From the NCBI RefSeq assembly GCF_001708405.1, contig NZ_CP012418.1, positions 62,001 to 126,000 on the forward strand: a stretch of DNA of 64,000 nt. The letters run 5' to 3'. Positions within the stretch are counted from its first letter, which is position 1. Each line of letters begins with the position of its first letter. Below are positions 10,836-20,061 of this stretch, one piece after another. This stretch comes from Kangiella sediminilitoris (GTDB lineage: Bacteria; Pseudomonadota; Gammaproteobacteria; Enterobacterales; Kangiellaceae). The position numbers and the translations under genes were made by a program. The notes beneath the pieces are model-generated. The model was not told where the DNA came from and made no database searches. It worked only from the letters and a program-made list of their open reading frames with translations.

Positions 10836-12032
10836 ATGAATAAAGATTTCCTGAATCACCTTCAAAGTGAAGTTGAAGAGATTAAAGCCGAGGGTTTATA
10901 CAAGAGTGAGCGTGTCATTGATTCGCAGCAGGCTGCGGATATCCACGTGACAACCGGTGAACACGTTCTTAACTTCTGTGCAAATAACTACTTAGGCTTA
11001 GCCAATAGCCCAGAGTTGATCGAAGCGGGCAAAGCTGCATTGGATAAGCAAGGCTATGGTATGGCTTCGGTACGTTTTATCTGTGGTACTCAGGACGTGC
11101 ATAAGGAACTGGAAGGTCGTATCAGCGACTTTTTAGGCATGGAAGATACCATCCTTTACTCCTCATGCTTCGATGCTAATACGGGTTTGTTCGAAACAAT
11201 TCTATCCAAAGAAGATGCGATCATTTCGGACGCGCTTAACCATGCGTCGATTATTGATGGAGTACGTCTATGTAAAGCTATGCGCTACCGCTATAACAAC
11301 AACGATATGGCGGATTTAGAAGAGAAATTGAAGCAGGCGGATGCCGACGGTGCGCGTTATAAGTTGATCGTTACCGATGGTGTCTTTTCAATGGATGGGA
11401 TTATCGCCGATCTGAAAAGCGTGTGTGATTTAGCCGATAAATATAACGCACTAGTGATGGTTGATGATTCCCATGCTGTAGGTTTTATTGGCGATAAAGG
11501 CCGTGGCACCCATGAACACTGTGATGTCATGAACCGCGTTGATATTATTACAGGAACTTTGGGTAAGGCTCTGGGTGGCGCATCAGGAGGCTACACTTCT
11601 GCGCGAAAAGAAATCGTCGAGATTTTGCGTCAACGTTCGCGTCCCTATCTGTTCTCCAATACATTAGCACCCGTGATTGCTTCAGCCAGTTTGCGTGTAC
11701 TTGATATGTTGGAAAACGGTGGTGAGTTGCGTCAAAAGCTTAGACATAACAGCGAGTACTTCCGCAAAAAAATGACGGCATTAGGCTTCGAGTTGGTACC
11801 AGGGGAACATCCGATCATTCCGGTGATGCTGGGTGATGCCAGTCTGGCCAGTAAGTTTGCTGACATGATGCTACAGGAAGGTATTTACGTTATCGGTTTC
11901 TCATTCCCTGTAGTACCAAAAGGCAAGGCGAGAATTCGCACGCAAATGTCAGCAGCACATGACATTGAACATATCGATCGCGCCATTGCCGCCTTTGAGA
12001 AAGTGGGCAAAGAGCTTGGCGTGATTCAATAA
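10836..12032 (+). CDS. kbl: 2-amino-3-ketobutyrate CoA ligase (glycine C-acetyltransferase)
   Basis: A 398-residue PLP enzyme of the alpha-oxoamine synthase family. It cleaves 2-amino-3-ketobutyrate with CoA to glycine and acetyl-CoA. Visible marks are NNYLGLANS, the VDDSHAVGF aspartate-histidine segment, and the PLP lysine in [15 protein letters not shown]. It forms an operon with tdh, 14 bases downstream, together giving the threonine-to-glycine pathway. Confidence 0.97.
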   Translation: MNKDFLNHLQSEVEEIKAEGLYKSERVIDSQQAADIHVTTGEHVLNFCANNYLGLANSPELIEAGKAALDKQGYGMASVRFICGTQDVHKELEGRISDFLGMEDTILYSSCFDANTGLFETILSKEDAIISDALNHASIIDGVRLCKAMRYRYNNNDMADLEEKLKQADADGARYKLIVTDGVFSMDGIIADLKSVCDLADKYNALVMVDDSHAVGFIGDKGRGTHEHCDVMNRVDIITGTLGKALGGASGGYTSARKEIVEILRQRSRPYLFSNTLAPVIASASLRVLDMLENGGELRQKLRHNSEYFRKKMTALGFELVPGEHPIIPVMLGDASLASKFADMMLQEGIYVIGFSFPVVPKGKARIRTQMSAAHDIEHIDRAIAAFEKVGKELGVIQ

Positions 12033-12046
12033 CAGTAGAGACAGTT

Positions 12047-13072
12047 ATGAAAACATTGAGTAAAGCTAAAGCGGAAAAAGGGATTTGGATGGTCGATCAT
12101 CCTAAGCCGGAGCTTGGGCACAATGATGTGTTGATTAAGATAAAAAAGACAGCTATCTGCGGTACAGACATGCACATTTACCACTGGGATGAATGGGCAC
12201 AGGAGACTATTCCAGTGCCGATGACTGTGGGTCATGAGTATGTTGGTGTGATTGAAGAAGTTGGTCAGGAAGTAAAAGGCTTTCAGGTTGGTGATCGCGT
12301 GTCAGGCGAAGGTCATATTACCTGTGGCTATTGTAGGAACTGTCGTGCCGGTCGTCGTCACCTCTGTCGCAATACCGTAGGTGTCGGCGTTAATCGACCG
12401 GGTGCCTTTGGCGAGTATCTGGTGATACCGGCTGAAAATGCCTACAAGATTCCAGATGACATTTCTGACGATATCGCTTCGATTCTCGACCCATTTGGTA
12501 ATGCTGCCCATACAGCCCTGTCTTTTGATCTGGTTGGTGAAGATGTATTGATTACCGGCGCTGGACCTATCGGTATCATGGCTGCGGCTATCGCGAAACA
12601 TGTTGGTGCGCGTCATGTGGTGATCACGGACATGAACGATTACCGTCTTGATCTGGCTAAGAAAATGGGCGCCACGCGTACCGTTAATGTGACCAAAGAA
12701 AAATTGCAGGATGTAATGGATGAGTTGGGTATGACGGAAGGATTCGACGTCGGTCTTGAGATGTCGGGTGCTCCACCTGCTTTTAAATCCATGCTGGATA
12801 CCATCAATCATGGCGGTAAGATTGCGATGCTGGGAATTCCATCAAGCGATATGGCGATTGACTGGAATCAGGTAATCTTTAAGGGTTTGGTCATCAAAGG
12901 GATTTATGGTCGTGAGATGTATGAAACCTGGTACAAAATGATTGCCATGCTTCAGTCAGGATTGGATTTGAGCCCGATCGTTACTCATCGCTTTGATGTT
13001 AGTGACTTCGAAGAAGGCTTTGAGACTATGGCCAGTGGCCAGTCGGGCAAAGTGGTACTGAGCTGGGACTAA
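12047..13072 (+). CDS. tdh: L-threonine 3-dehydrogenase
   Basis: A 341-residue zinc-dependent medium-chain dehydrogenase. Catalytic zinc ligands are in [12 protein letters not shown] and GHEYVG, the structural zinc cysteines in [15 protein letters not shown], and the NAD site in [10 protein letters not shown]. It oxidises L-threonine to 2-amino-3-ketobutyrate, the substrate of the upstream Kbl. Confidence 0.97.
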   Translation: MKTLSKAKAEKGIWMVDHPKPELGHNDVLIKIKKTAICGTDMHIYHWDEWAQETIPVPMTVGHEYVGVIEEVGQEVKGFQVGDRVSGEGHITCGYCRNCRAGRRHLCRNTVGVGVNRPGAFGEYLVIPAENAYKIPDDISDDIASILDPFGNAAHTALSFDLVGEDVLITGAGPIGIMAAAIAKHVGARHVVITDMNDYRLDLAKKMGATRTVNVTKEKLQDVMDELGMTEGFDVGLEMSGAPPAFKSMLDTINHGGKIAMLGIPSSDMAIDWNQVIFKGLVIKGIYGREMYETWYKMIAMLQSGLDLSPIVTHRFDVSDFEEGFETMASGQSGKVVLSWD

Positions 13073-13075
13073 TCC

Positions 13076-13528
13076 TTGTTATCTTTCATCATAAAAAGCT
13101 GGAACGAGTTAACTAAACAGGAGCTCTACCAGCTTTTACAACTGCGCTCCGAAGTATTTGTAGTAGAGCAGGAGTGTGCCTACCAGGATTTGGACGGGCA
13201 GGATGAAGAGGCCATGCATCTTCTGGTTACTGAGCCAAATAAGGCGCTATTGGGCTACGCCCGAATATATAGCTCATCGATTGAGAAAGAAGCTGTTCAG
13301 GCCATAGGTCGTGTTTGTGTCAGAGAGTCAGAGCGTGGTGAAAGTATCGCTCGGCGTATGATGGAAGTAGCGCTGGAATATATTGAGCGTCATCACAAGC
13401 AAGCAATAACGGTTAGTGCTCAGGCCTATCTGGAAAATTTTTATCAGCAGCTGGGTTTTAATAGCGTGTCGGAACCTTATCTGGAAGATGGTATCCCACA
13501 CATACGGATGATAAGAGATAAGCAGTAA
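13076..13528 (+). CDS. ElaA-family GNAT acetyltransferase
   Basis: A 150-residue protein matching ElaA: LYQLLQLRSEVFVVEQ, then CAYQDLDGQD, the acetyl-CoA loop RVCVRESERGESIARRMM, and FYQQLGF. Its substrate is unknown. The reading frame is the same as tdh; the tdh stop (13070-13072) is followed by one codon and then TTG at 13076, the only plausible start, since no ATG or GTG gives the family N-terminus. Confidence 0.85.
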   Translation: MLSFIIKSWNELTKQELYQLLQLRSEVFVVEQECAYQDLDGQDEEAMHLLVTEPNKALLGYARIYSSSIEKEAVQAIGRVCVRESERGESIARRMMEVALEYIERHHKQAITVSAQAYLENFYQQLGFNSVSEPYLEDGIPHIRMIRDKQ

Positions 13529-13530
13529 TT

Positions 13531-14145
13531 ATGTTGAAAGACTTTTTAGCTCGTGCAGGTTGGATGACTAAAGTTTTAGTTGGGATCAGTGTGGTAGTTT
13601 CAGTCTTGACTCTATCCGGGACAAATCAGCTGACAGGCTACCTGACGTTTGACTGGCAGTTGATACTAGAAGGTCAGATACATCGTCTTATTACACCTAT
13701 CTTTTTGCACTTCATGATTGGTTCTCTGCCAATCCACCTGTTGTTTAATATGATGTGGCTATGGGATCTGGGTGGCTCCATTGAAAAAGAGCGAGGACCC
13801 TGGTATCTGCTGGGGTTAGTGATGGTTATTGGTATTGCCTCTAATATGGCCCAGTATTTTGGCGAACTATGGATGGAAGGCTACGTCAGTCCCCGATACA
13901 TATTTGGTGGAATGTCAGGTGTGGTATTCGGTCTATTAGGTTTTATCTTTATGCGCCGGAAGTTTGATCCTTTCTTCCGTGTTGAACTTCACCCGGGTAT
14001 CATGCAGTTTATGATGATCTGGCTGGTACTGGGGTTTGTACTGAATTCCACAGGCATGATAGGCATTGCTAATGCCGCGCATTTAATTGGCCTGGTAGCA
14101 GGTGGGGCACTGGGCGTACTAACCGCAAAAATAAAAGCATTTTGA
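13531..14145 (+). CDS. Rhomboid-family intramembrane serine protease (GlpG-like)
   Basis: A 204-residue protein with about six membrane segments. Rhomboid signatures are present: HRLITPIFLH, the HLLFN helix, the nucleophile serine in GGMSGVVFG (about residue 131), and the catalytic histidine in NAAHLIGLVAG (about residue 184). It begins 2 bases after the acetyltransferase and is followed by a GlpE-like gene, an association also seen with glpG and glpE in enterobacteria. Confidence 0.88.
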   Translation: MLKDFLARAGWMTKVLVGISVVVSVLTLSGTNQLTGYLTFDWQLILEGQIHRLITPIFLHFMIGSLPIHLLFNMMWLWDLGGSIEKERGPWYLLGLVMVIGIASNMAQYFGELWMEGYVSPRYIFGGMSGVVFGLLGFIFMRRKFDPFFRVELHPGIMQFMMIWLVLGFVLNSTGMIGIANAAHLIGLVAGGALGVLTAKIKAF

Positions 14146-14155
14146 GCCAGACTTT

Positions 14156-14470
14156 ATGATGTATAAACGTATCAGTATTGATGAAGTAAACAAGCTAAGT
14201 CAACAAAAGCCGATAAACGTGATTGATATTCGTGATCCTCAGGCTTTTGCCGCAGGGCATATGCCTCAGGCTATAAATATTAATAACCAGAATGCCGGGG
14301 ACTATATTGAGAAAACTGATAAAACAAAGCCGCTGATAGTGGTTTGCTATCATGGCCACAGCAGTCAGCCGGCGGCGCAATATTTCGCTGCTCAGGGTTT
14401 TGAAGAAGTGTATAGCATGGATGGTGGTTTTGAAGTTTGGAAGCTCAACAATCCTGTAGAGTCCGGGTAA
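14156..14470 (+). CDS. glpE: Thiosulfate sulfurtransferase GlpE
   Basis: A 104-residue single-domain rhodanese. The active loop VCYHGHSS is nearly the GlpE signature and contains the catalytic cysteine at about residue 64; VIDIRDPQAFAAGHMPQA is the N-terminal rhodanese motif. GlpE transfers sulfur from thiosulfate to cyanide or thioredoxin in vitro. It is the last gene of the tdh-side group. Two ATG codons (14156 and 14159) are possible starts. Confidence 0.92.
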   Translation: MMYKRISIDEVNKLSQQKPINVIDIRDPQAFAAGHMPQAININNQNAGDYIEKTDKTKPLIVVCYHGHSSQPAAQYFAAQGFEEVYSMDGGFEVWKLNNPVESG

Positions 14471-14486
14471 TAACAAAGCCTCGTAC

Positions 14487-14720
14487 TCAGGCTGAAAAAG
14501 TCTCCATCGAATCATTATCCAGCTCACTGCCGAGGATCTCTTTGGCTCTGATAAGATTTTCCTCATCGACCATCAACGGAACCTCGCCTACTGCAGCGCC
14601 ATAGGTGTTGTGGAAGCCTTCATGAAAAATAGTCGCTTCAATACCATGGCTTTCCAGCAGGCCTTTCGCGATATGTGCCTGCATCGTGTCAGCGTAGGTT
14701 TCAACAACGGTTAAAGCCAT
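14487..14720 (-). CDS. DUF2007 small protein
   Basis: A 77-residue protein of the DUF2007 (putative signal-transducing, PII-like fold) type, with the motif AHIAKGLLESHGIEA and PLMVDEENLIRAKEIL. Its role is unknown. The start at 14720 is chosen because AGGAGA lies at good distance; a GTG directly upstream (14723) is less likely. It is convergent with glpE. Confidence 0.8.
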   Translation of the reverse strand: MALTVVETYADTMQAHIAKGLLESHGIEATIFHEGFHNTYGAAVGEVPLMVDEENLIRAKEILGSELDNDSMETFSA

Positions 14721-14826
14721 CACTATCTCCTTGTATGTGCAGAATGAATAATAACCATATCTCTATTAAGTCATGCGCGACTAGGGTTTGTAAATAGAAT
14801 CCAGTACAATAAGTTTAACATTCACC

Positions 14827-15399
14827 GTGAGTCTTGCTATGGACTTTACTTATTGGCGTAGCGCCGATGACTCTGTTATACAACAATTACCGTATCATAT
14901 CGCAGAGTGGGTTGCTGAGTTTGGCTCATTAACTCAAAAATTATCTCACTACGCTGATCCCGTTCGCTTAGAATTGTTAAAAGAAGCAACGGATATCGCA
15001 ACTGAAAACGAGCAGCAACTGCTGGGTTTAACCAAGCGATCACAAAGCCAAATCAGGGAAGTGACGCTATACGGGCCCTCGCAGCCTTGGATTTATGCAC
15101 GCACAGTGGTCCCAGTTGCAAACAAGGAGCTGTTAACGGAGTTAGGCGAAAAGCCGCTGGGTAGTATTCTCTTCACGTCGAGTGAACTGCGCAGACAGTC
15201 GCTTGAAGTAAGACAGTTACAACAAGGTGATGAATTATTTGAAGAAGCGTTACTGCAGGTAACTGGAAATGAAAAGTCAGAATACCTGTGGGCCAGACGC
15301 TCTGTTTGGGGGAGTGGTGAGACGGATGATGACAAGAAGAGTAACAAGCTGTTATTAGTTGAAGTTTTCCTGCCAGACTCACCGCTATATGATAAATAA
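14827..15399 (+). CDS. ubiC: Chorismate lyase UbiC
   Basis: A 190-residue protein resembling UbiC: the REVTLYGPSQPWIYARTVVP segment carries the conserved arginines, followed by LGEKPLGSILF and the ARRSVW segment. UbiC splits chorismate to 4-hydroxybenzoate and pyruvate, the first committed step of ubiquinone synthesis. The start may be GTG 14827 or ATG 14839. It is followed at once by ubiA. Confidence 0.9.
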   Translation: MSLAMDFTYWRSADDSVIQQLPYHIAEWVAEFGSLTQKLSHYADPVRLELLKEATDIATENEQQLLGLTKRSQSQIREVTLYGPSQPWIYARTVVPVANKELLTELGEKPLGSILFTSSELRRQSLEVRQLQQGDELFEEALLQVTGNEKSEYLWARRSVWGSGETDDDKKSNKLLLVEVFLPDSPLYDK

Positions 15400-15415
15400 A
15401 AGCATGAAGCTAATC

Positions 15416-16291
15416 ATGAAAATAGAATTAAAAAAAGAAAACTGGAAGTATTATCTGAAACTAATGCGTTTCGATAAACCAATAGGGACCTGGCTACTAC
15501 TCTGGCCCACGTTATGGGCATTGTGGATAGCAGCGGAAGGTGTGCCAAATTGGTGGGTCTTAACGGTTTTCGTTCTGGGCGTATTTCTGATGCGATCAGC
15601 CGGCTGTATTATTAACGATTATGCGGACAGAAATTTTGACGCACACGTTGAGCGTACTCAGGCCAGACCCTTGGCGCTAAAGCAAGTAACACCAAATGAA
15701 GCGTTAACTTTGTTCGGAGCGCTGGTACTGGTAGCTTTAGTTTTAGTTCTTACATTAAACTTACTAACCATAAGCCTGAGTGTTGTGGCGGTATTACTGG
15801 CTGCCAGTTATCCTTTTATGAAGCGCTATACCTACTATCCTCAGGTGGTTTTGGGAGCGGCTTTCGCTTGGGGTATCCCGATGGCCTTTGCCGCTATTCA
15901 GGGAAGCGTACCCATTATCAGTTGGCTGATATATGTCGCGACTTTATTGTGGGTATTAGCCTATGACACGCTGTATGGCATGGTAGATAGAGAGGATGAT
16001 CTGAAATTAGGGCTGAAATCTACTGCAATACTGTTTGGTGACATGGATTTGATGTTGATCACCTTTATTCAGTCCATTTTCATATTGGGAATGTTACTTC
16101 TAGGTCAGCAGCTGGAGCTGTCGTTTTATTATTACCTGGGGTGGTTGGCATCGGTGTTACTCATTACCAGACAGATATGGCGTTGTCGCAACCGGGATAA
16201 ACAGGAGTGCTTCAACGCCTTTTTGAATAATAATTATGTTGGCTTAGCTTTTTTCCTCGGCCTTGTCCTCCACTACTGGCTCAGGGCTTAA
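15416..16291 (+). CDS. ubiA: 4-hydroxybenzoate octaprenyltransferase UbiA
   Basis: A 291-residue polytopic membrane prenyltransferase. The two magnesium-diphosphate motifs are seen as NDYADRNFDAH and YDTLYGMVDREDD. It attaches the isoprenoid tail to 4-hydroxybenzoate supplied by UbiC. The ATG at 15416 gives an N-terminus of the right length before LMRFDKPIG; ATG 15404 is an alternative. Its 3' end overlaps the end of convergent plsB by 48 bases. Confidence 0.96.
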   Translation: MKIELKKENWKYYLKLMRFDKPIGTWLLLWPTLWALWIAAEGVPNWWVLTVFVLGVFLMRSAGCIINDYADRNFDAHVERTQARPLALKQVTPNEALTLFGALVLVALVLVLTLNLLTISLSVVAVLLAASYPFMKRYTYYPQVVLGAAFAWGIPMAFAAIQGSVPIISWLIYVATLLWVLAYDTLYGMVDREDDLKLGLKSTAILFGDMDLMLITFIQSIFILGMLLLGQQLELSFYYYLGWLASVLLITRQIWRCRNRDKQECFNAFLNNNYVGLAFFLGLVLHYWLRA

Positions 16292-18778
16292 CATTTTACT
16301 TTGACGTAAACTGCGCGAGGCCTTTTGCAACCCCTGTTGTAGAGGAACACTAAGCAAGTTGAGCACTGCTGAATAAAGCGTTTCACATTGCTGGGTGGGC
16401 CTCATACCTGATCCTTCTTTATGATGAACCCAGCCCTCGTCTTTGAGCACTTTTGCCAGATTTTTGAACAGGTTTTTATCAAAAAACTCAGGTGCGTTAA
16501 TACTATGGAGTGCTGCTATTCGCTGGGCAAGTTTCTGGCTTTCCTGCTCAAGCTCCGCTCGACGCAACGTTTCGTGATCCTGAAGGCTGTGCAGCATGGT
16601 TAAACTTATGGCATAGCGCTGTAATGCGGGCTGGATTGCCTGAGCCAAAGTCATTAAGCGAGACCAGTTAGGGTCTTCATCTGTCGCAGAGTGAATTTTG
16701 GTACCTTTTTCCTGTAGCAATCCCAAAGAGATAAGGCTCTCAATAATTTTATCAACCTGTTGGCTGACGTCATCCCGGTGCCAGCGAATGTAAAGTTCTT
16801 GGTATAGGAATGGATAAATCAATTTGACATATCCCTTAATTTCATCACGAGTGACGTGATCGTGACGTTGGAAAACGGCGGCGATTAAAGACGGTAGTGC
16901 ATAGATATGCAAAATGTTATTACTGTAGTAAGTTGATAAAATCGCTTCATCACCCTCAATGAAAACAACATCCCCAGCAGGATCAGTAAACTCCTGGACC
17001 ATACCAAGTTTGAGTGCAGTCTGTAGTAATTCCTGACCACTGTTTTGCGGCAAGTTAGTGTAATCACTGTAGGGCGCAGATTTGGCCAGAGTGATCAGCA
17101 TGTCGAGGTGAGAAATGAGTTCGTTTTTATCCATCGCCTGCCTTGGAGTTGCCAACAGGCTTAAACTCACCAGGCAGATACTGTTGACGCTAGAAGCAGA
17201 GTTGATACGGCGATTGATCTCATCACCGAGCTCGGCGACCGTGTTCGACATCCATTCGGGACGTTCTTCCTGATTATTAGAGGCATCGCGCCAGTCAATA
17301 TTGCGTTGCTGCAGAAACTCTTGAAGATTAAGGGGTTCACCAAAATTTAAATAGACCTTGCCATAAAAGCGTTTGAGAGCTTTACGGACACCTAATAATT
17401 GACCAAATGATTCTTTCTGCTTACGTTTACCACGCAGCTCTCCAACGTAACTTTTTCCCTCAAACATACGTTCATAACCGATATAGACCGGAACAAACAG
17501 AATTGGCTTTTTGAGACCGCGTAACAAGCTTTGGACAGTCATTGCCAGCATACCGGTTTTGGGTGAAAGTAGTCGACCGGTTCGGCTACGGCCACCTTCC
17601 TGAAAATACTCTACGGGTATACCTTTGTTGAATAATCGATAGAGATATTCATTGAATACTGCCGTATATAATCGGTTGCCACGGAAGCTACGGCGAAGAA
17701 AAAAGGCCCCTCCACGACGCAAAATGGAACCGACAGGCCAAAAGTTAAGGTTGATGCCGGCAGCAATATGGGGTGGAGCTAAACCTTCATGATAAAGCTG
17801 ATAAGACAGTAACAGATAGTCGGCATGGCTTCGGTGACAGGGAACATAAATAATTTCATGGTCTTTGGCCATCTGACGAACCTGACGCAGATTATTCACT
17901 TCTATGCCCGCGTAAATCTTATACCAGACTCGAGTAAGCAATCCTGATAAAAAGCGAATCATGCGAGGACTAAAGTTAGCAGCGATTTCTTTAACGTATT
18001 TCCCGGCTTCTTTCTCCATCTCAGCAGCTGAGCGTTTGTTTTTGCCTTTAGACTGTTCTCTTTGAATGACCTGCTGTACTGAATCAGCCGCAACAATCCC
18101 ATCGATTAGTTCCCGTCGATTTTCGGTTCGTGGGCCAACCGTAGCTACCCAGGCACGATTGAAATGTACTCTTAAGATACGACTGATTTTATGGGCATTT
18201 TTAAAAGGCTCAAGATCAAGATTAATATCAGGTGAATTGAGTTGAATTGGTTGGCCGTACTGAAGGAGGCATTGACGGCCTGAAAATAGCAAGATCAGGA
18301 ACTTGCCGAAATAGCCTGACTCTTCAATACTGGAAATAAAATAGCGCAGAAAAGATTTCTCTTTTCCCGGGTTTCTACCCCAATAAACGGATACTGGAAC
18401 AAGCTTGTAATTTATTTCAGGGTTAGCCTTCTGTGCCTTGAGTAATTTAACTATGCTCGATTTGTGAGCATCATTCTCTTTATGACGGCGAAAAATACTT
18501 GGGCGATTATTGAGAAATAAACAACTGCCTTTGGCTGGTATGGATAGATTCTGATCAGTTGCTTTACCTACAGGAAGCTCGAGTTGTACGCCTTGTCTGC
18601 GTAGCAGTTCTATTGAGGTCATGGACTGTGTTCTTAGCACATAGACAATATGATCATCAGATGACAAATGAAACTCGGCCTGTGGATCGGTAGGCGCACG
18701 CTTCTCACGCACCAGTAACTTTAACGGTAAACGTAGTAAGGCTAGGGAAAAATGCTTTAAACCTGAAGATAAGGACAT
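16244..18778 (-). CDS. plsB: Glycerol-3-phosphate acyltransferase PlsB
   Basis: An 844-residue protein, usual for PlsB. It places the first acyl chain on sn-glycerol 3-phosphate at the inner membrane. Acyltransferase motifs are visible: HRSHADYLLLSY (Hx4D), GGAFFLRRSF, the glycerol-phosphate site GGRSRTGRLLSPK, and a later FVPVYIGYE. The ATG at 18778 matches the family N-terminus; an in-frame TTG at 18790 is possible. It lies 16 bases after the PLP decarboxylase and probably shares its transcript. Confidence 0.96.
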   Translation of the reverse strand: MSLSSGLKHFSLALLRLPLKLLVREKRAPTDPQAEFHLSSDDHIVYVLRTQSMTSIELLRRQGVQLELPVGKATDQNLSIPAKGSCLFLNNRPSIFRRHKENDAHKSSIVKLLKAQKANPEINYKLVPVSVYWGRNPGKEKSFLRYFISSIEESGYFGKFLILLFSGRQCLLQYGQPIQLNSPDINLDLEPFKNAHKISRILRVHFNRAWVATVGPRTENRRELIDGIVAADSVQQVIQREQSKGKNKRSAAEMEKEAGKYVKEIAANFSPRMIRFLSGLLTRVWYKIYAGIEVNNLRQVRQMAKDHEIIYVPCHRSHADYLLLSYQLYHEGLAPPHIAAGINLNFWPVGSILRRGGAFFLRRSFRGNRLYTAVFNEYLYRLFNKGIPVEYFQEGGRSRTGRLLSPKTGMLAMTVQSLLRGLKKPILFVPVYIGYERMFEGKSYVGELRGKRKQKESFGQLLGVRKALKRFYGKVYLNFGEPLNLQEFLQQRNIDWRDASNNQEERPEWMSNTVAELGDEINRRINSASSVNSICLVSLSLLATPRQAMDKNELISHLDMLITLAKSAPYSDYTNLPQNSGQELLQTALKLGMVQEFTDPAGDVVFIEGDEAILSTYYSNNILHIYALPSLIAAVFQRHDHVTRDEIKGYVKLIYPFLYQELYIRWHRDDVSQQVDKIIESLISLGLLQEKGTKIHSATDEDPNWSRLMTLAQAIQPALQRYAISLTMLHSLQDHETLRRAELEQESQKLAQRIAALHSINAPEFFDKNLFKNLAKVLKDEGWVHHKEGSGMRPTQQCETLYSAVLNLLSVPLQQGLQKASRSLRQSKMLSPEPVVEDKAEEKS

Positions 18779-18794
18779 AAGTGAACGCAACCTA

Positions 18795-20030
18795 TTAAAG
18801 TAATAATTGAACGGGTTCAGGGTGACTCAAAAAATCTCGGGGACTGGCGCTGTAGCCATATGCACCTGACTGATACACGGCAATAATATCACCAATTTCA
18901 GCTTTTGGCAGGGTGATGTTGGCACCTAAGATATCCAGGGGAGTGCATAGCGGACCCACCACATCCACGATCTCCTGCTCTGTATGCTCCATTTTAGTAG
19001 CGACAGCAAGAGGGTAATTTTTTCGAATAATTTGGCCGAAATTTCCTGAAGCTGCGAGATGATGATGCATACCGCCATTGGTAATCAGGAATCGCTTGCC
19101 CCGTGAATCCTTGGTATCAGTAACCTGACATAGATAGAGACCTGCATTACCAACCAGATAACGACCTAGTTCAAGGATAATTTCACAGTCCTTGAGCCAG
19201 CCGCTGTGTTTTTGTCTTAAAACCTTTAAGTTGCTGGAAATCGAATCGAGTTCCAGCGGTGTGTCACCCGGGAAATATGGGATGCCAAAACCACCGCCAA
19301 TGTTAAGGTGTTGTAGATCGAGCTGATACTCTTCCACCAGCCGAGATACCAGTGCAAAAATATTATCATGGGCGCTGATTATAGACTCTGGCCGAAGATT
19401 TTGTGAGCCGGTGAAAACGTGCAGTCCCTGCAGCTCAGTGAGAGGGCTCTGCAACAATGTCATGACTTCAGGAAGTTGCTCGACATCAATTCCAAACTGT
19501 TGAGCACCACCGCCCATTTTCATACCTGACGATTTCAACTCAAAATCAGGATTGAGACGTAGAGCTACGGGAGCTTTCATACCCAGCCGTTCAGCCAGGG
19601 CAGTAATTCGATGTAATTCTGTTTTAGATTCGATATTAAGCGTAATCCCACTGACTATGGCCATGGCAATTTCGCTTTCTGATTTGCCGGGTCCAGCAAA
19701 GCTCATTTTTTGAACGGGCATATCGGTGGCGATAGCGAGTTGTAATTCTTTACCGGAAGCAACGTCAAGACCATCCACCATTCCAGCCATAAAGCTGACC
19801 AGAGGTGGATATGGGTTGGCCTTGATAGCATAGTGTAAGCTGATATTTGGGAAAAAATGACGCAAACGCTCCACATTAGAGCGAATCACAGCTTTATCAT
19901 AGACATAACAGGGGGTCTGACCGGCTAAGGTTACCACTTGATTGACAGTTTTACCGGCAATCAGGAGCTCATCGCCTCTGTTCGAAAACTGATCCATTGT
20001 TGCGTGTTGTTTTGATGTCAATTTGGCCAC
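18795..20030 (-). CDS. PLP-dependent decarboxylase, exosortase A system-associated type
   Basis: A fold-III PLP enzyme of about 400-411 residues, related to diaminopimelate decarboxylase. Marks are HYAIKANPYPP with the PLP lysine, GLHVFTGSQ, NIGGGFGIPY, and the second active site GPLCTPLDIL and YQSGAYGYSASP. Its neighbour is an AMP ligase; that pair is known from exosortase-A exopolysaccharide clusters (TIGR03098/TIGR03099 type). The substrate is not known. The start is a GTG at 20030; an ATG at 19997 is also plausible. Confidence 0.85.
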   Translation of the reverse strand: MAKLTSKQHATMDQFSNRGDELLIAGKTVNQVVTLAGQTPCYVYDKAVIRSNVERLRHFFPNISLHYAIKANPYPPLVSFMAGMVDGLDVASGKELQLAIATDMPVQKMSFAGPGKSESEIAMAIVSGITLNIESKTELHRITALAERLGMKAPVALRLNPDFELKSSGMKMGGGAQQFGIDVEQLPEVMTLLQSPLTELQGLHVFTGSQNLRPESIISAHDNIFALVSRLVEEYQLDLQHLNIGGGFGIPYFPGDTPLELDSISSNLKVLRQKHSGWLKDCEIILELGRYLVGNAGLYLCQVTDTKDSRGKRFLITNGGMHHHLAASGNFGQIIRKNYPLAVATKMEHTEQEIVDVVGPLCTPLDILGANITLPKAEIGDIIAVYQSGAYGYSASPRDFLSHPEPVQLLL

Positions 20031-20061
20031 CTTGAATCAATTATATTACTGACAGGCAGAC

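Noticed and set aside
12302-12811. 169-codon open frame antisense to tdh
   Set aside because: It is fully inside a well-conserved gene on the other strand, has no recognisable domain and no ribosome site; it is a by-product of codon use.
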